27,355 nt of DNA from Pseudonocardia sp. (lineage in GTDB: Bacteria; Actinomycetota; Actinomycetes; Mycobacteriales; Pseudonocardiaceae): the NCBI GenBank assembly GCA_030147065.1, contig JASLAP010000341.1:1-27355 (forward strand), read 5' to 3'. The notes under the pieces were generated by a model. It saw only the letters and a program-made list of their open reading frames with translations. It had not been told where the DNA came from and did no database searches. The position numbers were made by a program, and so were the translations under genes. Of the stretch, positions 1-6,384 are shown in pieces (position 1 is the first letter of the stretch; each line of letters begins with the position of its first letter).

Positions 1-164
1 GCGGTCCGAACCTCTTCCTCAAAGGCAGTCCAGGCGGATAAGATGCTCCAACGGACGAACGTCCCGCGATCCCAATTGTCGCCCGCACTGCGTGCAAGAT
101 CTCGGCCGCGTAGCGCATCTGTCCAGACATGATAGTGAGGCGTTTCGACCGAGCGTACACGCAC
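1..164 (-). CDS. N-terminal part of unrecognised protein, cut by window edge
   Basis: The frame opens at a GTG (164-162) that follows an AAGGAG ribosome binding site (170-175) with a 5-base spacer, and stays open for 54 codons to the edge of the window. The translation starts VRVRSVETPHYHVWTDALRG and continues with RDLARSAGDNWDRGTFVRW and SILSAWTAFEEEV. It is rich in Trp, Arg and acidic residues, looks like a soluble helical protein and reads like real coding sequence rather than a shadow. I do not recognise the family. It lies on the element side of the tRNA fragment at 551-595, so it is probably the last gene of an integrated element whose body lies outside the window. Codon use is less GC-biased than in the genes after 2 kb, which fits acquired DNA. 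Confidence 0.6.
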   Translation of the reverse strand, partial: MRVRSVETPHYHVWTDALRGRDLARSAGDNWDRGTFVRWSILSAWTAFEEEVRT

Positions 165-213
165 TGTAACTCCTTGTGAGACGGCTGGAGGGCACAGTAG
201 TGCTTGCAGCCGC

Positions 214-258
214 GTGCTGCGCGGGGACCGGCCGGAGGCCGCACGCCCCGCGCAGCAC
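214..258. repeat. Perfect 13-bp inverted repeat
   Basis: GTGCTGCGCGGGG (214-226) and CCCCGCGCAGCAC (246-258) are exact reverse complements around a 19-base loop that itself holds GGCC dyads. The outer flanks continue imperfectly (a GCAGCCGC/GACTGC pairing). It sits 39 bases upstream of the ribosome binding site of the minus-strand gene at 1-164. It could be a terminator, an operator, or a structural site at the end of an integrated element; there is no T-run on either side. Confidence 0.6.
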
Positions 259-327
259 TTGCGACTGCATCCAACACAGCGCCCCCGCGGCGCCCGCAGG
301 GCGCCGCCTTGAACCAGTAGAGAAGGT

Positions 328-459
328 ATGAACACGATGGCCGGCGGCCAGCGGCAGCGCCGGATCTGGCTCAAACGCGTGGCTCGCGCAAGCGGGAGCG
401 ACTCGCAAGCGATGATCAAATCTGTCGTTAGGGCCGACGCTTACGGCTGCCTACGGTAG
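328..459 (+). CDS. Possible 43-residue small protein
   Basis: An ATG at 328 opens a 43-codon frame ending in TAG. It begins MNTMAGGQRQRRIWLKRVAR and is basic in its first half. About four fifths of codons end in G or C. The only ribosome-binding-like sequence, AGAAGG (321-326), is too close to the first ATG but at a usable distance from the second ATG (337). There is no recognisable domain. It could equally be non-coding DNA at the end of the element, so I include it only as a possibility. Confidence 0.2.
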   Translation: MNTMAGGQRQRRIWLKRVARASGSDSQAMIKSVVRADAYGCLR

Positions 460-550
460 CCGCCGGACGCCTACAGCAGATGATCGGCGGGGACTTGCAC
501 CACGGCTGACCAGCAGCGCAGCCGACAGGAGCAAAGCGTGGAGTATGCGA

Positions 551-595
551 CCCCCGATCAGCGGGTTGGGGGTTCGATTCCCTCGCGGCGTACCA
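551..595 (+). other. tRNA 3' fragment, probable attachment site
   Basis: The sequence contains a T-arm (GGGGG 568-572, TTCGATT loop 573-579, CCCTC 580-584), a 3' acceptor strand (GCGGCGT 585-591), discriminator A and an encoded CCA (593-595). The 5' half is missing: no strand complementary to the acceptor is found at the proper distance upstream, and 546-550 does not pair with the anticodon-stem strand TCAGC (558-562). A 3' tRNA piece of about 45 bp is the usual scar left by a tyrosine-recombinase element that integrated into a tRNA gene. Since the fragment is on the plus strand, the intact tRNA and the element should lie to the left, outside the window. The anticodon identity cannot be settled from this piece. 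Confidence 0.65.
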
Positions 596-604
596 AAGGC
601 CGAG

Positions 605-627
605 GCCAGGGGCTTGTCGCCCCTGGC
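605..627 (+). terminator. Hairpin just after the tRNA fragment
   Basis: GCCAGGGGC (605-613) and GCCCCTGGC (619-627) form a perfect 9-bp stem with a 5-base loop, starting 9 bases after the CCA of the tRNA fragment. Position and shape fit the original terminator of the tRNA gene, left behind with the 3' end after integration. It lacks a T-run, as is common in actinomycetes. Confidence 0.6.
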
Positions 628-1008
628 TGGCGGCCTCCCAGGGCGGCACGGGACAGCCCGTCAACCTCTCGCCCTCGGTTGCCATGGATCCGCCCCGGTC
701 ACCGGTGAGGCTGGCCGTCGGGTCGCTCGCAGTCGCTTCAGGACCTCGACGGCGTCACACGCCTGGTCGAGCGGCGGGGGACGTCCAAGCTCGGGGCGAG
801 GGTGCTGTCACCACACCTGGATGCGTTACGGCTGGAGCACGCCCGCCGCGTCGTCGAGCAGGATGACGCCACAACTGCCGAGCAGCCTCGCTATGCCGCG
901 CACACGCGGCGGACGGCACGTGCCACGCCGACGGGCGCAAAGGGAACGGCCGAGTCGGACCGTTCGACTCGCCGTTCCACTTCGTATTCGACCCGTCCGG
1001 TGAGGAAC
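628..1008. other. No clear gene; possible coding remnant at about 727-870
   Basis: I see no complete gene here. One plus-strand frame from about 727 to 870 has strong G/C third positions and reads SLQDLDGVTRLVERRGTSKL followed by GARVLSPHLDALRLEHARRV. It has no start codon with a ribosome binding site, and the bias fades after about 890. It may be the worn remains of a gene at the edge of the former insertion point; I do not recognise a family. Confidence 0.25.
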
Positions 1009-1797
1009 CTACTCGTCGAAGAGGCGGTCACCACAAGACATGTGATGCGTCCAGTGCGGGTAACGCCATGCGTCCTGGCCGGCGATCCATTCCTTCATCT
1101 GGAAGCGCTTCGAGCGGTACGCCTGGTACCAGGCCGGTGCATCGCGAGGATCCTGATAAGGATCGGCTGATTCGTTATCACCCAGGTCCACTGCGTGGTG
1201 CCAGCTGCTCTTCGCGAACTGGGCGATACCGAATCGTTCGCCGCCCGAATCGGCATCGTCAGCGAGGTACGCGTTGGGGTCCGGCGGCGAGCTACCGCTC
1301 TCACACCTGAACAACGCGTTCCAGTTGAGGTTGTCGATGTAGTCGTTCCCCATCGCGGGCCAACCCTGTGCATCCACCGGGCCGTCGTACGTCTCGCCGA
1401 CCGGTCCGAGCAATGGCTCGGGCAGCACCACGCCCGGGGGCGCGTCCGGCGTCTTCTTCGGCCGTGCCGCTGCGGCTGGAATCGGCTGGGCAGCTGGCTC
1501 GACCGGCGGCTTCGCAGCCGGCATGGCCGCCGCTGGTCTACTGGGTGGTCTCACAACCGGTGCCGGATTTCTACTCGATATGGATCGGAGGTTGGCAACG
1601 ACCTGCGCCGCGACAACGCGATCGCGCACGTGTGTCGAGGCGCTATCTCGCTGGGGTTCTCGCGCTGTAGTGTATGACGTTGCCGATCCGGCCTTCGAGG
1701 CCGCATCGGCAGCAGTGAATCCGGTTGCGACCAGCGCGAATACGGCTGCAGAGGCAACGAGCACAACTCGACCACCTCTGCGGTGGGAGAACTGCAT
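1009..1797 (-). CDS. Secreted Rpf/lysozyme-like (transglycosylase-like) protein
   Basis: The 262-residue protein starts with a basic segment (HRRGGR) and a hydrophobic core (residues 10-30) ending in an Ala-rich stretch typical of a Sec signal peptide. Residues about 33-125 are a Pro/Ala-rich linker. The C-terminal part (about 155-255) carries WNALFRCESG (residues 159-168), a sparse Asn/Ala segment and FGIAQFAKSSWHHA (189-202), which match the order of motifs in resuscitation-promoting factors and other transglycosylase-like lysozyme folds: catalytic Glu166, then G-x-x-QF-x-x-x-x-W. Cys165 and Cys255 could form a disulfide, as in Rpf. It probably cleaves cell-wall peptidoglycan outside the membrane. 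A CACTCT hexamer (1804-1809, minus strand) ends 6 bases before the ATG, suggesting a leaderless transcript. The domain is divergent, so substrate is uncertain. Confidence 0.75.
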   Translation of the reverse strand: MQFSHRRGGRVVLVASAAVFALVATGFTAADAASKAGSATSYTTAREPQRDSASTHVRDRVVAAQVVANLRSISSRNPAPVVRPPSRPAAAMPAAKPPVEPAAQPIPAAAARPKKTPDAPPGVVLPEPLLGPVGETYDGPVDAQGWPAMGNDYIDNLNWNALFRCESGSSPPDPNAYLADDADSGGERFGIAQFAKSSWHHAVDLGDNESADPYQDPRDAPAWYQAYRSKRFQMKEWIAGQDAWRYPHWTHHMSCGDRLFDE

Positions 1798-1890
1798 GCT
1801 GCAAGAGTGCCAGACGTCGTCGGGCCGCGCGCCACCGCGGGCAGCAGCTGGTCACCGTCGCCGCCACGGTGCTCGCCGGGGACCGGCGTC

Positions 1891-2301
1891 TCAATCGACG
1901 AGCGCGGTCGCCTCGACTTCGACGAGCACGTCGGGCTCGAAGAGGTGGTCGACGCCGATGAGCGACGCCGGAGGCAGGGGCAGGGGCAGGCCGATCTCCC
2001 CGGCGACCTGCTCGACGCCGGCCATGAACGCTTCGATCTTCTCCGGAGCCCACTGCGTGACGTAGAACCTCAGCCGCAGCACGTCGTCGAACGTCGCACC
2101 CGCCCCGTCAAGGCCTCGCGCGGTGTTCCGCAGGGCATGCGCTACCTGACCGGCAAGGTCGCCCGGGGCAACCGGAGTCCCTTCCGCGGAGCGGGCGATC
2201 TGGCCGCTGACGTGCACGTGGCGCGTCCCGGTGCCGACGGCGACGTGGTGGTAGGGGGTGGGCTGCAGCATGCCTTCGGGGGTGAAGCGGCGAACGGACA
2301 C
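1891..2301 (-). CDS. RidA family protein (enamine/imine deaminase fold)
   Basis: The 136-residue protein has the full-length YjgF/YER057c/UK114 fold: HVSGQIARS near residue 30, the DLAGQVAHALRNTARGLDGA helix with GATFDDVLRLRFYVT near residue 70-80, and a C-terminal EVEATALVD strand. RidA proteins hydrolyse reactive 2-aminoacrylate-type enamines from PLP enzymes. The classical catalytic Arg in a C-x-R motif is not seen in the last third (FEPDVLVEVEA instead), so this is probably one of the non-canonical Rid subfamilies, whose activity differs. The GTG start at 2301 is chosen because GGAG lies a few bases upstream. It is divergent from the HxlR regulator and shares the dyad-bearing intergenic region, so HxlR probably controls it. 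Confidence 0.85.
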   Translation of the reverse strand: MSVRRFTPEGMLQPTPYHHVAVGTGTRHVHVSGQIARSAEGTPVAPGDLAGQVAHALRNTARGLDGAGATFDDVLRLRFYVTQWAPEKIEAFMAGVEQVAGEIGLPLPLPPASLIGVDHLFEPDVLVEVEATALVD

Positions 2302-2322
2302 GGGGTCTCCTCGGTCGGAACG

Positions 2323-2347
2323 ACTAGGTATATCCTTGCTACCAGGT
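2323..2347. promoter_or_regulatory. Dyad operator between ridA-like gene and hxlR
   Basis: ACTAGGTA (2323-2330) and TACCAGGT (2340-2347) are inverted with 6 of 8 matches around a 9-base spacer. The half-site recurs as direct copies (CTAGGTATA at 2324, CCAGGTACA at 2342, CCAGGTATC at 2371), the last just before the hxlR start codon. The dyad overlaps TATACC on the minus strand, a likely -10 of the RidA gene. Wing-helix HxlR dimers bind such dyads, so autoregulation and control of the divergent gene are likely. Confidence 0.55.
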
Positions 2348-2382
2348 ACATTCCGGACACTTCAACGAGACCAGGTATCGCC

Positions 2383-2751
2383 ATGGATACCCCGGACGGC
2401 CCCGGCGGCGAGCTCAGGATCACCGCACCTCACCGGGAGCTCCTCGACCAGGTGCTGGACAAGTGGTCGCTGAGCATCCTCAACGAACTGTGCGAACGGC
2501 CCTGTCGGTTCAACGATCTGCGCCGCGCCATCCCGGCAGTGACGCAGAAGTCGCTCACCGCGACTCTCCGCCGGCTCGAGCGCAACGGCATCGTCGAGCG
2601 CGTGCTCCTCAGCTCACGCCCCGTCGCCGTCGAGTACCGGATCACACCACTGGGCAAGACCCTGCGACACCCGGTCGACGTGCTCCTGAGCTGGGCCGCG
2701 ACCCACATGCCCGACATCGAGCGCGCACGTCGGACCTTCGACGTCGGCTGA
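2383..2751 (+). CDS. HxlR family transcriptional regulator
   Basis: The 122-residue protein is a full-length HxlR/MarR-like winged-helix regulator. It shows the family hallmarks: DKWSLSILNELCERPCRFND near residue 27, LRRAIPAVTQKSLTATLRRL with the recognition helix near residue 50-65, and a wing followed by YRITPLGKTL near residue 88. HxlR proteins act as dimers and usually sense small molecules, redox state or aldehydes. The start at 2383 is preferred over longer frames because upstream codons overlap the promoter region and the divergent gene. The neighbour suggests that it senses a metabolite handled by the RidA-like protein. No Cys lies in the N-terminal region, and the only one seen is in NELCERPC, so thiol sensing is possible but unproved. 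Confidence 0.9.
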   Translation: MDTPDGPGGELRITAPHRELLDQVLDKWSLSILNELCERPCRFNDLRRAIPAVTQKSLTATLRRLERNGIVERVLLSSRPVAVEYRITPLGKTLRHPVDVLLSWAATHMPDIERARRTFDVG

Positions 2752-2816
2752 GGTTGGTCGACGAGGGGTCGGGGCAGCCTTCCAAAGATCGCGGCTGGGG
2801 CAGGATGACGCCGTAG

Positions 2817-3757
2817 ATCGGTGAGCCCACCCAGAACGATGCCGCCGAGGTCGGTCGCGAGTCGCCGCCCCCGGTCGAGTTCGGGCTCCCGGCGCCCGTG
2901 GTCACCGTCATCACCGGGGCGTTCGGCGGTGATGCCGGTTTCGCGCTGGCCAACCCGATCGGCGGCATCGCCCTGCAGACGGTGTGGTGGCGATCGCCGA
3001 CCTGGTCTATCGGCGGGTGAACCTGGAGCACGCCGCGGCCTCGCTGCAGAACGTCCTCCAGTCGGTCCTGCTCGTGGCGATGCTCGCGGTGCCGGTCGTC
3101 GCCTACGCCACGCCGACGTTGACGATCGGCTGGATCCATCCGCTGACCCTGCTCATCCCGGCGCTGTACGCGTACGGCCTGGTCCTGCTGCGCCAGATGC
3201 AGCGGGCCCCGATGTGGCAGCCGACCCGGACGGAACAGACGGCCGACGACGACAGCGGCGACGACGACGAGGACGGGGAGTGCGCCGCGGACGGGACCTC
3301 GACCGCCCGGCTCTGGTGGGCCCTGGCCGGGCTCGGCCTGGTGGTCGGGGCGGCCGGCTGGGTGGTCGGCCGCGCCGGGCTGTCCCTGGTCGCCGTGACC
3401 GGCCTGGAGGGCGGGCTGGTGGGGTTCACCCTGACCACCGCGATCAGCTCGCTGCCCGAACTCGTGGTGCTCGTGACCGCGGTCCGGATGGGCCAGCTCA
3501 CCCTCGGCATCGGCAACGTCATCGGCGGCAACGTCTACGACACGCTGATGATCGCCGTCGCCGACCTCGTCTACCTGCGGGGGTCGCTGTACAGCGACGC
3601 CGGACCGACCAGCCTGATCCTGCTCGGCGGGACCCTGCTGATGACCGCCACGCTGGCCGCCGGGCTGGTGATGCGCGATCGCCGGGGGATCGGTTTCGAG
3701 GGGGTGTCGATCCCGCTGATCTACCTGGGCACCGTCGCGCTGGTGGTGTGGACCTGA
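2817..3757 (+). pseudogene. Truncated, frameshifted Na+/Ca2+ exchanger (CaCA family)
   Basis: Two frames together encode most of an exchanger. Frame one (2817-2983) has no start and is preceded by a TAG (2814-2816); it ends ANPIGGIALQT. Frame two (2984-3757) continues with VVAIADLVYRRVNLEHAAAS, several membrane segments, an acidic loop (DDDSGDDDEDGE) and a second exchanger half with SSLPELVVLVTAVRMGQLTL and IGNVIGGNVYDTLMIAVADL. The second half shows what the first should look like: the NxIGGxxxxT and ADLVY blocks are conserved but lie in different frames, and the spacing indicates loss of one base near 2982-2988. The first membrane segments and the first SLPE motif are absent or eroded. The surviving 257-residue frame could make a half transporter, but loss of function is more likely. 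Confidence 0.8.
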
Positions 3758-3769
3758 CGGGATCACGGA

Positions 3770-3786
3770 CGGGGGAACACCCCCCG
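3770..3786 (+). terminator. Short GC hairpin after exchanger pseudogene
   Basis: CGGGGG (3770-3775) and CCCCCG (3781-3786) pair around a 5-base AACAC loop, 13 bases after the exchanger stop codon and before lgt. This is a weak terminator-like structure without a T-run. Confidence 0.4.
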
Positions 3787-3803
3787 CGTCGCACGTACAC
3801 TCC

Positions 3804-4704
3804 GTGACCGTGCCTGCACCGCACCGGTTCCTCGCCGAGCCGATCCCGCTCACCCCCGACCCGGTCGCGTTCCACCTCGGTCCGCTCCCGGTGCAGTGGT
3901 ACGGGCTCTGCTACCTGGTCGGTCTCGCGGCCGCCTACGCGGTGATGGTCCACGAGGCGCGGCGGCGCGGGCTCGACCCCGGAATCGTCGACCGCGGGCT
4001 CGTGGTCGTGACGATCGCCGGGCTGGCCGGCGGCCGGATCTACCACGTGGTCGACCAGTGGGACCGCTACTCCGCCGACCCCTGGGCGATCGTGCTGCCG
4101 CCCTACGCGGGCCTCGGGGTTTTCGGGGCGATCATCGGCGGCGCGCTCGCCCTGGTCGTCGTGCTGCGGGTCTGGGAGCAGAGCTTCTGGCGCTGGGCGG
4201 ACGTCGTCGCCGTCGGTGCCTTCGTGATGCAGGCGGTCGCCCGGTGGGGCAACTTCTTCAACCAGGAGCTGTACGGGCCGCCGACGGATCTGCCGTGGGG
4301 AATCGCGATCCAGTGCGGGTACCGCACCGCGCAGTGGCCGTGCACCGCGTATCCGGAAGCGACGACGGGGTTCCAGCCGCTGTTCCTGTACGAGTCGCTC
4401 AGCGGCGTGCTGGGCGCGGCGACCCTGCTGTGGGTGGCACGCCGCTGGGGAGCGCGGGATGCGGCCGGGCGACCTGTTCCTGGCCTGGGTGATCTGGTAC
4501 TCGGTCGTGCGGTTCGCCCTGGAGTCGCTGCGCGACGACAACTGGACCATCGGCGGCGTCCCGACGGCGATGATCGTCTCCGCGGTCCTGGTGACCGCCG
4601 CGGTCGCCGCGCTCGCCTGGCGGCATCGGCCGACCGCGGGAGCCGCGGACCGCTGGGGCGACCCGCCGGTGCCCGAGGCCGCCGGCCGTGGATCGTCGCT
4701 GTGA
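3804..4704 (+). pseudogene. lgt: Frameshifted prolipoprotein diacylglyceryl transferase
   Basis: Lgt moves diacylglycerol from phosphatidylglycerol to the lipobox Cys of prolipoproteins in the membrane. Family marks are present in order: VQWYGLCYLVGLAAAY, AGGRIYHVV, the actinobacterial YAGLGVFGAIIGG, the signature ARWGNFFNQELYG, and FQPLFLYESL. After ARRWGAR the frame goes astray, but the next frame (from 4459) continues exactly as expected with GDLFLAWVIWYSVVRFALES, including the conserved RF..E.LR segment. One extra G in the GGG at 4456-4458 explains the break. Without it the protein would be about 300 residues, the usual size. Start is GTG 3804 or GTG 3810; TACACT (3796-3801) suggests leaderless initiation at 3810. 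Either a real mutation (second lgt copy elsewhere) or a sequencing error. Confidence 0.85.
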
Positions 4705-4774
4705 CCTGACGGCGCGCCTGCCACGGCCGCGGTGGGCGCCGTCACGCCACCCAGCGCGACGGCGGGCGGCGACC

Positions 4775-4780
4775 TATTTT
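4775..4780 (+). promoter_or_regulatory. -10 element for a leaderless permease mRNA
   Basis: TATTTT ends 6 bases before the GTG at 4787, the spacing at which transcription starts at the start codon itself. There is no ribosome binding site upstream of that GTG, which supports a leaderless transcript. Confidence 0.6.
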
Positions 4781-4786
4781 GCTGCT

Positions 4787-6262
4787 GTGAGTGAGCGGGA
4801 CACCGTCGAGCGAACCCGCCCCGGCGGCGCGCTCGACCGCTTCTTCCACGTCGGCGAGCGCGGGTCGACCGTCGGCCGCGAACTGCGCGGCGGCCTGGTC
4901 ACCTTCGTGACGATGAGCTACATCATCGTGCTCAACCCGTTGATCCTGGGCAGCTTCGCCCCGGACGCGCCCGGCGCGAAGGTCGACGTGCTCGGCAACG
5001 TGCTGCCGGTGCCGCAGGTCGCCGCGGTCACCGCGCTCGTCGCCGGCGTCATGACGCTGCTGTTCGGGCTGGTCGCGAACTACCCGTTCGCCATCGCCAC
5101 CGGCCTGGGCATCAACACCCTGGTCGCGGTGACGATCGTGCCGCAGATGACCTGGCCGGAGGCGATGGGCCTGGTCGTGATCGACGGCCTGATCATCGTG
5201 CTGCTCGCCGCCACCGGCTTCCGCACCGCGGTGTTCAACGCCGTGCCGGCCTCGCTCAAGGCGGCCATCGCGGTGGGCATCGGGTTGTTCATCGCCTTCA
5301 TCGGGCTCGTCGACGCCGGGTTCGTGCGGCGCATCGCCGACGCCGCGGGCACCACGGTGCCCGTCGGGCTGGGGATCGGGGGCTCGATCGCGTCCTGGCC
5401 GACCGCGGTGTTCGCCGTCGGGCTGCTGCTCACCGGCCTGCTGGTCGCCCGGGGGGTGCGGGCCGGGATCCTGCTCGGGGTGGCCCTCACGACGGTCCTG
5501 GCGATCGTGGTCGAGGCGATCGCGCAGGTCGGGCCCTCGGCCGGGACGAACCCGAAGGGCTGGGCGCTGTCGGTGCCGGCCCTGCCGGACAGCGTCGTCG
5601 GGCTGCCCGACCTGTCGCTGGTGGGGAACGTCTCGCTCGGCGCGTTCGCCCGCCTCGACCTCATCACGGTCTCGCTGCTGGTGTTCACCCTGGTGCTGGC
5701 GAACTTCTTCGACGCGATGGGCACGATGACCGGCCTCGGCCGCCAGGCGGGGCTCGCCGGGCCGGACGGCAACCTGCCGCGGATCGGCCGGGCGCTGCTG
5801 GTCGAGGGCGCGGGGGCGGTCGCCGGCGGCGCGGCCTCGGCGTCGTCGAACACGGTCTACGTCGAGTCCGCGGCCGGCATCGCCGAGGGCGCGCGCACCG
5901 GCCTGGCCAACGTCATGACCGGGGTGCTGTTCCTGCTGGCGATGTTCTTCACCCCGCTGTACTCGATCGTGCCGATCGAGGCGGCGGCGCCGGCGCTGGT
6001 CGTGGTGGGCGCGCTGATGATGCGCCAGGTCGTCGACATCGAGTTCGCCGAGTTCCGGGTGGCGCTACCCGCGTTCCTGACGATCGTCGTCATGCCGTTC
6101 ACCTACTCGATCGCCAACGGCATCGGGGCCGGCTTCATCAGCTACGTCGTGCTGGCCGCGGCGACCGGACGCGCGCGCACCGTGCACCCGCTGATGTGGC
6201 TGGTCGCGGTGGCGTTCGTCGGGTACTTCGCGGTCGGCCCGCTCCAGCTGCTCTTCAGCTAG
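4787..6262 (+). CDS. NCS2 family purine permease (AzgA-like)
   Basis: The 491-residue protein is an integral membrane nucleobase transporter, probably for hypoxanthine, guanine or adenine by proton symport. Evidence is the AzgA-type pattern: VTFVTMSYIIVLNPLILGSF near residue 40, FAIATGLGINTLVAV near 110, the substrate-site stretch FFDAMGTMTGLGRQAGL near 305-325, and SASSNTVYVESAAGIAEGAR near 350, with about a dozen hydrophobic segments between. The frame is open upstream to 4688, but GTG 4787 is chosen because TATTTT lies 6 bases before it and the upstream residues (Arg/Pro-rich) do not resemble the family. It stands alone, after the broken lgt and before the protease operon, and is intact although its left neighbours are not. 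Confidence 0.9.
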   Translation: MSERDTVERTRPGGALDRFFHVGERGSTVGRELRGGLVTFVTMSYIIVLNPLILGSFAPDAPGAKVDVLGNVLPVPQVAAVTALVAGVMTLLFGLVANYPFAIATGLGINTLVAVTIVPQMTWPEAMGLVVIDGLIIVLLAATGFRTAVFNAVPASLKAAIAVGIGLFIAFIGLVDAGFVRRIADAAGTTVPVGLGIGGSIASWPTAVFAVGLLLTGLLVARGVRAGILLGVALTTVLAIVVEAIAQVGPSAGTNPKGWALSVPALPDSVVGLPDLSLVGNVSLGAFARLDLITVSLLVFTLVLANFFDAMGTMTGLGRQAGLAGPDGNLPRIGRALLVEGAGAVAGGAASASSNTVYVESAAGIAEGARTGLANVMTGVLFLLAMFFTPLYSIVPIEAAAPALVVVGALMMRQVVDIEFAEFRVALPAFLTIVVMPFTYSIANGIGAGFISYVVLAAATGRARTVHPLMWLVAVAFVGYFAVGPLQLLFS

Positions 6263-6384
6263 GACCACCGCACCTCACGTCGTTCGGACATTCGGCGGTA
6301 TGGCGCGTATCACTATGCCCGGGTTCCGCCTCCTGAAGGCCTAGCCGGCAGCAGGAGCGACCGCCGCCGAACGGGAGGAACCCG

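Noticed and set aside
551..595. Intact tRNA gene
   Set aside because: The 5' acceptor strand, D-arm and 5' anticodon strand cannot be found upstream at the right distance.
2642..3853. A 403-codon minus-strand frame over the exchanger pseudogene
   Set aside because: Low-complexity shadow; the plus strand shows exchanger repeats with recognisable motifs despite the frameshift.
4688..4786. Upstream extension of the NCS2 permease frame
   Set aside because: The extra residues are Arg/Pro-rich and overlap the lgt end; TATTTT 6 bases before GTG 4787 supports the later start.
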